Origin: Rachycentron canadum | Lineage: Eukaryota > Chordata > Actinopteri > Carangiformes > Rachycentridae | Direction of reading: 5' to 3' | NCBI GenBank assembly: GCA_038496675.1 | Contig: CM076652.1 | Coordinates: 10,026,252 to 10,090,251 of the forward strand | Length of the DNA stretch: 64,000 nt | Shown here: positions 28,201 through 38,620 of the stretch, in pieces | Layout: each line of letters opens with the position of its first letter | Numbering within the stretch: the stretch's first letter is position 1 | Notes under the pieces: model-generated | Databases searched by the model: none | What the model saw: the letters and a program-made list of their open reading frames with translations, nothing else | What the model was told of the DNA's origin: nothing | Position numbers and translations under genes: made by a program

Positions 28201-30993
28201 TTTTAGTGGTAGTATCGAAAAAAGACATTAAAATGAACAGCAGGTAATGGGATATTTATTGCCATACATACAATTTTCTAACAAGCACTGAAACTGTAAA
28301 TAAAGCTGTTTTCAAAGTACTTTTGTTGTTGAAATGACTGTTTCAGCCACAGTGATGAAAAATCTGGGGTTTGTTGCACTGAAACTTTGTCCATATATTT
28401 CATTTTTATCTTACCTAGTTTTGCAGTACATGCTGACGTTTTGTTTTGTCAACAGTCTAATAATATTATATTCAGTATTTATTTCGGTATTAGTTTTCAT
28501 TTTTTAAGTGATAATTCTTCCGTTATGCTCCATTATGGCCCTTGAGCGAGCCACTTATTTCTGTTGGTACAACAAAACTGAAATGGCATGAAGCGCGAGT
28601 CACCATTTCATCCATATGCTCAGGGTCCCAAAGGAGAGAATGTTGGCTCAATCACGCAGCCTCTACCCAGCAACTACCTGATTTTCAGAGCTGCCTCAGA
28701 GTCTGATGGTGAGTCTAGTGTGCTGCATATTTATTTAATTCATTATTTTTACAAGCAGAATTTATTGACAGTATTCCTTCCCATCTCTGAAATGTGTCTC
28801 TCTCTTTAGGCCGATGCTGGATGGATGCCCTGGAGCTGGCTCTGAGCTGCTCCAGCCTCTACAAGCTGACAGCCAAAGCAGGGAGAGAAGGAGATATCAG
28901 CACGTCTTCAGAGTCCTCCCATATACTCCACCTGCTGCAGTCTACTGACACAGAGCTGCTACAGTGAGTAATAAATACTCAGATATGGCTGCATACACTG
29001 AAATGTACTCAGACATAATTAAATTCCATCTTACATTTATTACTTGTTGTTATTGGATCATCTACATTTCCTGTAATCACACTCCAAGTTGTTGGGCTTG
29101 CCAATTCACACATAAGACTCTTGGCATTGCAAACTCATTTATGCTGTTTTATTATTGCCGAAGTCAGAAATTCCCAGATGGTAGATCTAAAATATAATCT
29201 CTGTGCTTTCTGGTCATCAACTCAGAATCGCAGCTGAAGAAACATGGACTCTCAGAGATATTCTGAAAAATACTAAACTCTAGCTGTGGTAGCTATATAG
29301 TGCTATATAGTGCCTACAATTCTAACAACATTTTGATCATTCTTGAAAAGCCAGGATACCAAAATCTTGAAAATGATAAATATCATTAAAAAGTTTTATT
29401 TGTGAAAAACAAAGCTTTTACACACTTTGAGGCTAGTCTCTCTGTAATTTATGTATACACTAAATGAGGACAGTATGAGTTAAAAATAGACGATACTGCA
29501 ATAATTTATCATATTCAAGACTTGACCATAATGGTTGCCCAGTTGCTCCAGGCAACCAGTTCTGGACCGTTGTTCAGTCTAGTGGCTCATTTTGAAACCT
29601 GTCCTAAAAAATAATCAGTTCTCATCTTTTTTAAAATAAAAAGTTAACTCTGAAGTTTTTCTGGACTTGAGAGGCCTGATAAACAGACAGAAAAAAGAAG
29701 TCGAGTACAATAGACTCTACATAACAGATACCTTGTTTCAAAATAGAAACGCATCAAAATGACTCTCTAACAGCACATAGCTTTATTATCAAGGACAAAA
29801 TCAAAATCTGATCTACCCTGACAAATCCAATAATCCTCAAATGGAAGCTCTCTGTATTCTTGTGCCCAAATAAGCCTGTCACTGTTTTATTTTGCTTTGT
29901 TAGTGAACGTGAGCTACACGTCATTCATGCTGTCTGAAGGTCTACCTGTGCCTTTAAAATGTATCTTTGTGCATGTGTTTCTGTGTGACAGAGAGAGAGA
30001 GAGAGTATGTGTGTGTTTTTTTTTTTTTCATTGAAATGAGGAATATTGCATAGGAGCAGTGTGACTCTTCTGTCATGTGCTAAACAGTGTGAGTATTGTA
30101 TGATGTTGTCCTAGTTTGATCCTCTTATGTAATCATCTTTCTTACTTTTGAGCATTGGAAATCTCGTAAACTTCTAGAAGTCAGCTTTATTAATTGAATG
30201 TATAAAGTAGCACCTTGTGCTTAGAAATCTTAGAAATCTTCTTTACTAAATAGTCGAAAAAACTCTTCTACTAACAGTATAGAGGAAGTGTGGAAATGTT
30301 TTCAATAATTTATCTTGTGATAGAATTACTGCGTTTTCAAAACCTTCCAAAACTTGTCAGGCCCTGGTTTCCTGCTGACTGGGCAACTGAATGCGAAAGT
30401 CGAGTTTTTCAGCAGCTAACTTTGATTTGCTGTAAAGCAAGGCAGCTCACCCACATTAGGTGGTGGACAGTTAAAGACTGTGGCTCTACGGCACTCTGAA
30501 CATGAGCTCAAATTAATGAACTGTTATGTAACAAGAATCAGCAACAACAAATATTTAAGTACATTGTGCACCCCTGCTAAGGAGTGTATGTAGTTTTTAT
30601 CAATGGTTCTTTTTTTAAGGAAATCCTGATTGTATTTGTCATGAATCTGTGCTAATGTGCCTCTGCTTGTTTTGTGGCCTTTTTTCTTTCTGGTCATGCA
30701 TAGATTATTTTCCTGCTGTAGTGTGAGCATTGCTGTTTGTGTACTGTTTATAGCCCGCATTAGACATCCCTTTCCTCTCCACCCCTCTCCTCCCATTATT
30801 ACCTCCTCTATGGCTGAACTAACACCTCCCCCCACAGCCTTACAGCCCACCTCTCCCTCCTCCCCTGCTTCACTGGCAGCCAATCACAGCAGCCTGTACA
30901 ATCACATGACTGACAGAGGAGCAGGAAGATGGAGTAGAATATGAACCATACACCACCCAGAAAGAGAAGCAGCACCCAGCCATTGCCAGCCCG

Positions 30994-31058
<65 letters not shown>

Positions 31059-31984
31059 AGACACACGCACTGGCACACAGACAGAAATATACACAAACAC
31101 ATTCAGGAAGCAGGTGTGCCAGAGACAAGGAAACAGCACTGCACCTTTAGACAGTAGATAAAAACATTTACACCCACAGCAGAGAGCAGATAAGGACCGA
31201 CTGTCTGTTTTTGGACTTGCTGCTAACATCATTGGCGGTGTTTTGATTTCTGAGGAAGAGTTTGTCTGTATGCTGTGTGTCTCTGAGGTAAGGGAAGCTG
31301 TTCTGTTTCTGTTGCAGGGCGTGTTTGGTTTAATAAATAAAATCACTGGTTGGTTAGTGATTCACAGAGTGTGCAGGAATGTGATTGCTCAAGTCTGTCG
31401 AGCCCTCAGGCATTTTGAAAATTGAACCCTCTTCCATTGTTGTTTGGGCTGATGCCTTGTCTCTGTGACCATAGTAATCCCACCCCTGAATGCTGTTCTG
31501 AAAACATATGGCACACTGCAGTTGTCTTTTTAATGTTTAATCACATGTGTGCGCACTTAAAGTGTGGAGGATTTGTGAAATATCTTACTTAAACTCTTTG
31601 AATATGCACATGACCTGCTCTAATGTCTGCTTGTGTCTCTGTCTCTCTGAATGAGTGTGTTGTGGGACGTGTGCCACCAGAATACACAAACATCCACTGT
31701 CTGGACTAGGATTGGAACCATGATGTTCCTGTTTAGCAATCAATTTCATCTTCCTGTCTCTCCTTCCCTCTGTCATTGTCACTTCTCTTTTCATTGGCCA
31801 TTTATAAACTGCTGTGTGACTTTCTTCAATCTGTTTTTTTTTTCCACTTTGCTCTGGTTGTTAAAATGCTGACACATCTTATGGGTTTGATCTGTCCAAG
31901 ACTGGAAAATTCCACATTGTGAAAATGATAATTCAGCATCAGATGCAGTTTGAATTAGTTGTTCCTCAATTTTGTTTTGTTTTG

Positions 31985-32060
<76 letters not shown>

Positions 32061-35000
32061 ACGAGCACATAAATTATGTACATAAAAAGTACATAAATTT
32101 GCATGCGTTATTCTGTTTTATGTACATTACCCTGATTTTAGCTAGTCACATTCAGACCAGGTGAATGGGAGTTGTTAAACAAGGGAGGATGATGAAGTGG
32201 TGTCCTGGTTGTCCTGGCAACCAGACCAGTCAGCTTTACTAAACTCATCCAGATCCCCTAGGTCAACCAGCCTTTTATACCTCCCCTCCGATCACAGCCC
32301 AGTCCAGACGCGTGTTTTTGGCTCGTCCGTCTGCCCTGCTCTTGTGAATATGGTATCCTAGCAACGCCTTGAGGGAATTTAATCAAATTTGCAACAAACA
32401 TTCACTTGGACTAAAGAATGAACTTTACATTCGCACATTACATCAAAGGTCAAAGTTCAAGGTCATGGTGGCCAGTGTATTTGATTCAGCTTCCACAGTC
32501 TATTAAATTACACAGTAAGGGCTTGCTGACATTCGAAAAGTCTCATGTGATACCAGGCAAAATCACAAATACTGTTACCTCATTAAGTTCTGCTTTTAGT
32601 CTTTAATTTCCAACAGCATTTCCAGAATAGGGTTGTCAGAACTTAATCAGCAACTGTACATGCAGAGTAGCGTCAAAATGGTTCAGTATCAAGTTTGCTT
32701 AATATGGTTCTAACCTTGCTGCTCACTTCTCCTCTGTTAACATTAGGTTGAATGACGCTGTGCTGCTGGGCAATCACCACATGGAGCATGACGGGTTTTC
32801 AGACAAATCGGAGCGCGAGGCTCATGACGACTGGGACACTACAGCCAATGAGAATGGTGGAAGGTTGACAGAAGAGAGCGACATGGACCAATCAGATGAG
32901 CTGTCCCCAGGGCCACAGGCTACAGCCTACGTGGAGCAAAGCACAGAGGAAATGGCTGAGGTGAGGCACCAAGTTCGCATATATAGCTATATATGTAGAG
33001 AGCTGTACCTTGTTTTGTTTGAGTTTTAAAGCCTTCACAGTGAGTTATACTTTTCATTGTGAAATAAGACAGCAAGAAAAAAACTGAAGTTCAGCATAGT
33101 TTACCTCAGTAAGCTAATATTGTAAAATGGAAGTGTTTCTTTGCCACCGATGAGACTGTAAGGCCACTATCATGTTCACTCATATTCCCCTTCAATTGGC
33201 TGTATGTATTACTTCAGGCTGGTGAAGCGTCCCAGGTGGAAACTGTATCAGAGGAGAACAAAGGTCTGATCTGGAGCCTGCTGAAACAGCTGCGTCCAGG
33301 CATGGACCTGTCCAAGGTGGTGCTGCCTACCTTCATCCTGGAACCACGCTCCTTCCTGGACAAACTGTCTGACTACTACTATCACGCTGACCTGCTCTCA
33401 CAGTCAGTATCTTAAAGACGCATGTAAAGTTTATTGTGCGTGTGTATTTTATTTTTTCCAGACAGATGAAGAATTCTTCATGATTGTGTCTGACTTTTCT
33501 GCTCCCTGTCCACAGAGCAGTGCTGGAGGAGAGTGCATATGGTCGGATCAAGCAGGTGTTGAGATGGTATTTGTCTGGTTTTTACAAAAAGCCCAAGGTA
33601 AGATTTGTTCATGCCCTGATAGCTTATTATCATCCTCATTTTGACTCTAAAATATGTCAACACTGATTTTTTTTTTTTCGTGCACCACTTGCTTTTGCAG
33701 TAAATCACTTGATATTAGCAATATATAGTTACATTTTTTTGATTGAGTTGATTACTATAATTAATTAAAATACACTATACAGAACTCACTATAATATAGT
33801 GTTTTTTAAATAGCATTTTACCATTTTAAAGATAATCAGTACTAATAATCAGTATCAAAGGATAACTTTTTCAGCTGATTATCAACTTTGTTACTGAACA
33901 GTCATAATTGGCACTAACATAATTCTATTTTTCAGTTAATATGTTAAACTTAGTCATCGCATTTTGGGCTGACTGCCTCTAACAGATGATGGCAACAACA
34001 TTAATCTATACTGGAGTTGCTGAATTATAGAGTCCAGACAAGTGGGAATGTTTTTCAAAGTAATGCTTCTTGGCCGTGAGTTATCTGTTATCTCATCAGT
34101 AAGGCCTATTTGGTCCTTTGATCATCTATATTGTATTTGGGCCTTAAGTGTTAAGAAACTGTAGTGTAGTGTAGTGTTGACTAGTGTGTAGTGTAGTCAT
34201 GTAGTTTCCACATTGTACATGAGAGAGAAAAACTGCTTGTGTCACCAGATGCATACAATGATACTAACGCTGCTGTCTGTGTTTGCATTTGTGTCTCAGG
34301 GTCTGAAGAAGCCTTACAACCCAATCCTGGGCGAAACATTTCGTTGCTGCTGGCTTCATCCTCAGACTGACAGCTGCACTTTCTACATAGCTGAACAGGT
34401 TCAACCAGATTCATAGTTATATGATTCATCCCTTGTGTGAAATATTTTACACAATTCAGCAAGCACACCTGTGAAATTCAGCAAGTGTAAATTTAATTCA
34501 TAGGGTATCGGACACTTCTCTTTCTCACTCTGCTGCTCAAATGTCTCTTTCCCTTTCCTCTGCCAGGTGTCCCACCATCCGCCCATCTCTGCCTTTTATG
34601 TCTGCAATAGGAAAGATGGTTTTTCTATAAGTGGAAGCATCCTGGCCAAGTCTAAGTTCTATGGTATGCAGCATAGTTCAATATGTATCTGTTTGTCATA
34701 ACTGAAGGATCAGCATGGACCAATAAACAACAATGGAGTTAAAGTTTTGATCATCATTCTGATTACCTTGTTCAAGCATGTTGAGCTAAATTCCTGTTCC
34801 TGATCAGCTCTTAAATCATGATCTTCTCTGTCTTCCTGCTGTGGTAGGTAACTCTCTGTCAGCTATCTTGGACGGCAAAGCCAGGCTGCTGTTCCTGAGC
34901 AGGGACGAGGAGTATGTCATCACAATGCCCTACGCTCACTGTAAAGGTAACAGCTCTACAGTAGATAATGATGACCACTATCACTAAATCTGTTCATGTT

Positions 35001-38000
35001 CTTGTTGCTATGTTACCATTGGCCTTAGGTTCCTATAACTAACATCTCTTTGGATTCGACTAATGTCTAAGGACACATTCTAGGACAGGACAAAAGATCA
35101 ACTTTCTGTGTTAATGTCCCTCTTGATGCTATTATGTTAATGTCACACCTCACTGTCACATTTAAATTACCAAACATGGCTACAGTACAGTGATATGAGT
35201 ACAGGTGCTTGACATACAAACTCATCTACCACAGATAAAATTAAATCTGTCTACTGCGACAAATCATGTGTGGGATGTAAGTTTTGGACGTGTATGAGCT
35301 ACAGGAAATCAAATGAAATCAAATATTCTGCTCTGAACTCATGGGAGACGTAATTAGAGCTGGATGATCGGTGGAATCCAATGCTTGTCTCTTGTCTGAG
35401 TGTACATTCGGTATACATACTGTGAGCAGATAGAAATGACACAGATAAAATAGAAATAATGACATTATTTAACGATGAACTTCCAACAAGACTTTTTGCA
35501 TCCTGTGTGTTGATATGAGGCTGTAATGCTGTCTCCTGTAGGTATCCTGTACGGCACAATGACACTAGAGCTGGGAGGGAAGGTTACCATCGAGTGCGAG
35601 AAAACAAAATGTTTCACAGAGCTGGAGTTCAAACTAAAGGTATATTTTTGTTACATATTTTGTTAAATAATTCGTTTGTATGTTAAAAACGTTGTTTACA
35701 CCAATAATGTTCGTAAACTTAGATTGACTAGCTATTTATTCTACCAGTATAATGGCCTGTTGACTAGTTGTTTGATGACTTTCACTTCAGCCTTTCCTTG
35801 GAGGCTCCTGCTCTGTGAATCAGATCAGCGGGAAGATCTTTGCGGGAGAGGAGCTGCTGGCCACTGTTGATGGACACTGGGTAAATGATTTAAACTGTTC
35901 CTTCTGCCAATTCCAGTCTGCATCTGAAATAAATCTGTCTGTATCCCTCTCTGCTGCTTAGTACCAATGGCTATTCAGCAATTATCTGCAGTAATTAGTA
36001 GAATTTGTTAATTAGATCCTCAGGAGCAGCAAGCAGACACAACAGGTAGATGTAGACGAAGACTTGACGAAGATGGTTTTTTCCACTCTGACCTCCCTGT
36101 GAAACAGACAAAAGTTAAACGATAGAAAAATAGGTTCTAAAATTACCATGGATAAGCAAATTAATCATTTAGTCTACGTGATGAATAGGTCTGGCTGACA
36201 GCGGACTGCACACTTCTTGCCTGTTATTGTAATCAGGACAGTGAGGTGTTCATTCACGAGAAGCGCTCAGGCCAGCAGGAGACGCTGTGGAACCCAAGTG
36301 CAGACATCCGCAGCAGCCGCCTCAAGAGACAAGTGGTACAGATGGAGCAGCAGGGAGAGTTTGAGTCTGAAAGGTAAAACGCACTCCTCTGTATGTCACT
36401 GTGTCTCTACTAAACGTGAAACATGTTATCTGGACAAACACGAAAGCGATATGAAAGGCCTTTCTCACAGCGACCATTTTGACAATAAAGTCTACCTGAC
36501 GTCATTGTCCTGGCAGACTCTGGCAGCATGTGACCAGTGCTATCATGGATCGGGACCAGCTGCGGGCCACCCAGGAAAAGTTTGTGCTGGAGGAAGCTCA
36601 GCGGAAAGAAGCCAGGGAGAGAGGAGATAAACCCTGGATCCCACGACTTTTCCAACAGGACCCCATCACTTCCGAGTGGACGTACAGGCACCTGGAGTAC
36701 GAACACATACACACCACGCAAATAAAACACAGGCGATGGCACACACTGCTGTCTGTTAGTTTAGATTTCAGCTCACTATAACAAGGATTGAGCAGTGGAG
36801 TAATGATTAAAAAAAAAAAACATTATAATAAGATGATAATAATGTCCATGTTAAATTACACTGCTATAATATATATAATCTTGGTTGGCAGCACACGTCC
36901 TTGGGACCCTGAACGCTGTCTGGTTCAGTTTGAGAAGGACGGACTGATTCAGACACATGAGAAAAGCCAGAGACAACACAATGGACTCTCCTACAGCCAC
37001 AGCTGGGCCAGCCAACAGAAGGTTAGCTAGACCAATTACACCTCCAAAACTAAAGCTTGTATGCTTTGTCATTGACATTTTGTCAAATAAAGGCTACTTT
37101 ACTTTTCTTTTCTAGCCAAACTGCCCCTGACATTTCAGTGCAACAAGCACAACCAGCACTTCTCTTTCTCACTTGTTATTTGCTTCAGTGATACTCAGAC
37201 AGTTAAACCCCATCAGCTGCTAGCATGATGCATGAGCCGGCAGTTCACTGTCAGTTTGTCAGCTGTGAGGTTTTAACAACTTAAAGGTGATTTTCTTTTG
37301 CCTTTGCCTAGACTGAGGTGAATGGGAAGCACAGGAAGGCCAGCAGCCAGCCGTCCAGCTGCAGCCAGAACACAGAGAGCAGCAGCACCACGCCAGAACC
37401 CACACACGAGTCTTCGGACACTGAAGGTGAGGTGCACACAGACTCACTCTCACAAACGCATAGTCTTTCTATTGGGCAGCCTAAGGCTTATATTCTTGCC
37501 TGTCATCTGCCTAGGGTTTTCAAACCAGTGTGCACGGTGCAGTAAAGAGGTGAAGGACATCGCCCTGATAGAGGCCTCCATCACATCTATACAGAAGACG
37601 CAGCAGGATATTCAGAGGTGAAACACATTACCACATTTACAGGCACATGCATTAGTGAAGACAGCAGGGGAACTGTTTTCTGTTGGCAAAAGGATTTGTT
37701 CAGAAGTGTCCAGAGCAGAACCAAAAATCTGAAAACATGATTTGTCATCTGTTGAACCATGTTGAGTTTAATCTTGTAACCCCTGGAGGACTCCCGTCCC
37801 ATAGTTGTTGACAAACTGCCTCTGAACTCGGTCGGACATTTGTTCACCCTGAGCCTTCTCTCTCCTTGCAGGAACCTGGTGGCCCTGAGTCGTCAGCTGG
37901 CTCGTCAAAGGGTGACAGACGACAGCGTGTCGTTAACAGGCCGTCACTGTCTCATCCTCTGTGTTCTGCTCCTCTCTCAGCTCCTCCTCAACTATGTCTT

Positions 38001-38007
38001 CACCTGA
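25257..38007 (+). CDS. osbpl5: Oxysterol-binding protein-related protein 5 (ORP5)
   Basis: Tail-anchored ER protein that exchanges phosphatidylserine for PI4P at ER-plasma membrane contacts. 21 exons: 25257-25392, 25641-25714, 27023-27103, 27493-27594, 27798-28001, 28624-28708, 28810-28963, 32747-32960, 33218-33402, 33516-33597, 34300-34398, 34567-34663, 34848-34946, 35542-35639, 35791-35880, 36237-36373, 36517-36696, 36892-37021, 37312-37426, 37515-37617, 37872-38007. All introns are GT-AG and phases agree, giving 866 residues (human about 879). Basic helix about 98-125, PH domain about 132-246, lipid-transfer domain from about 351 with lid LRPGMDLSKVVLPTF (375-389) and signature EQVSHHPP (471-478; His475/His476 contact PI4P). 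A CxxC pair (793-796) precedes a coiled coil and a C-terminal hydrophobic anchor (about 848-865). The start MKEENLFHRRFSLCP matches ORP5 rather than ORP8. The exon 17 donor was chosen because it alone keeps the frame and aligns residue for residue with human. Confidence 0.96.
29533..29557. promoter_or_regulatory. X-box-like inverted repeat
   Basis: GGTTGCC and GGCAACC, exact reverse complements, are 11 bases apart; an inner GTTGCTCCAGGCAAC resembles an RFX-factor X-box. One of three such motifs in intron 7. Motif match only. Confidence 0.3.
30860..31287 (+). promoter_or_regulatory. osbpl5: Candidate internal promoter and alternative first exon in osbpl5 intron 7
   Basis: A C-rich segment with a CCAAT box in good context (AGCCAATCACA, CCAAT at 30,880-30,884) is followed by the (CA)n tract and, at 31,288, a strong donor (CTCTGAG/GTAAGG). 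A transcript starting here and joining exon 8 at 32,747 has no usable start in the new exon (its ATG meets a stop just after the junction). The first in-frame ATG would be in exon 8 (MEHDGFSDK), giving an ORP5 without the PH domain. Short PH-less forms are known for other family members (ORP1, ORP4, ORP9). This is inference, not shown. Confidence 0.25.
30996..31052. repeat. (CA)n microsatellite
   Basis: About 28 uninterrupted CA units, then a few imperfect ones to about 31,080. In intron 7 of osbpl5. All frames running through it are artefacts of the repeat. Confidence 0.95.
31989..32059. repeat. (GT)n microsatellite
   Basis: About 35 uninterrupted GT units in intron 7 of osbpl5, preceded by three TTTTG units. 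It is complementary in sequence to the (CA)n tract about 0.94 kb upstream. Confidence 0.95.
32208..32222. promoter_or_regulatory. X-box-like motif
   Basis: GTTGTCCTGGCAACC differs at two positions from the palindromic RFX site GTTGCCATGGCAAC. A further related sequence, GTATCCTAGCAAC, lies at 32,353-32,365. Motif match only. Confidence 0.3.
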
Positions 38008-38620
38008 GCCCACTCCTCAGGGAGGAGTTTCCCTCTGGCACTGATCTGGTATTAAATCCTTTCAAAAAGCACAGACTCTAATCAGCATAGGGGGCCAGAA
38101 AGACCTCAGATCAGTGTCATGAGTGTAACTTTGTCCCTTTGTTTCCTCTAAAAGGGGAAGAGCACGGACATTATAGCAATAAACACAGCCACAGCCACCG
38201 CCTGTCAGTCATCTGCAGAGAGGAACGGCACCCCCTAGTGTAGCCAGACTGAAACAGCACCGGCACCCATGCACTTTGGACAGGAAAGGAGGGATGAGAG
38301 ACAACCACGGCTAAAAGGATTTTGAATAAAAAGATGAAATGTATGATGAAGAAGAAGAATGATTTTGCAAAAAGAAATGACAGAGAGGATGTTTCACCAT
38401 TCCTTAGTGTCTTTTTATATTGCCCTGCAATACTGTTTATCTGTGAGTGTGCTTGTATGTGTGTTGTTCGTACCTACAGTAGGCCCTATGGGCGCAGGCA
38501 GATCACCGCTTGGACTTCTCCTTCTCCCCTTCCACTCCAGATTTTGGGCCTTAACGCTAAAGCCAAAAAGAAGAAGAAGAAAAACACAACGTAAATAAAC
38601 GAAGAAGGAAAATCTTCCAA
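38008..38620 (+). other. osbpl5: 3' UTR of osbpl5
   Basis: Runs from the TGA at 38,005-38,007 to a probable cleavage site shortly after the third AATAAA. AATAAA occurs at 38,178, 38,325 and 38,594. Only the last is followed at the usual distance by a GT-rich stretch (TTTGTGTTTTGT near 38,634), so it is preferred. The earlier two could give shorter messages. Confidence 0.6.
38594..38599 (+). terminator. osbpl5: Preferred poly(A) signal of osbpl5
   Basis: AATAAA with a GT-rich downstream element about 35-45 bases later, the best of three candidates. Confidence 0.55.

Larger units (their letters stand above)
28964..32746 (+). other. osbpl5: Intron 7 of osbpl5, unusually long, with regulatory-looking content
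   Basis: 3.8 kb, whereas the other introns within the coding region are about 90 bp to 1.3 kb. It separates the PH-domain exons from the linker and lipid-transfer exons. It holds a (CA)n and a (GT)n tract, a CCAAT box, a possible first exon and three X-box-like motifs (separate entries). No coding exon with protein similarity was found in it: the phase-2 end of exon 7 joins directly to exon 8. Confidence 0.7.

Noticed and set aside
30808..31346. Frames of 106-158 codons on the minus strand
   Set aside because: They are carried by the (CA)n tract (Cys-Val runs) and have no similarity outside it.
25257..38007. Identification as osbpl8
   Set aside because: ORP8 is the closest paralogue and its PH domain is similar, but the N-terminus MKEE..RRFSLCP, the total length and the neighbouring phlda2 all fit osbpl5.
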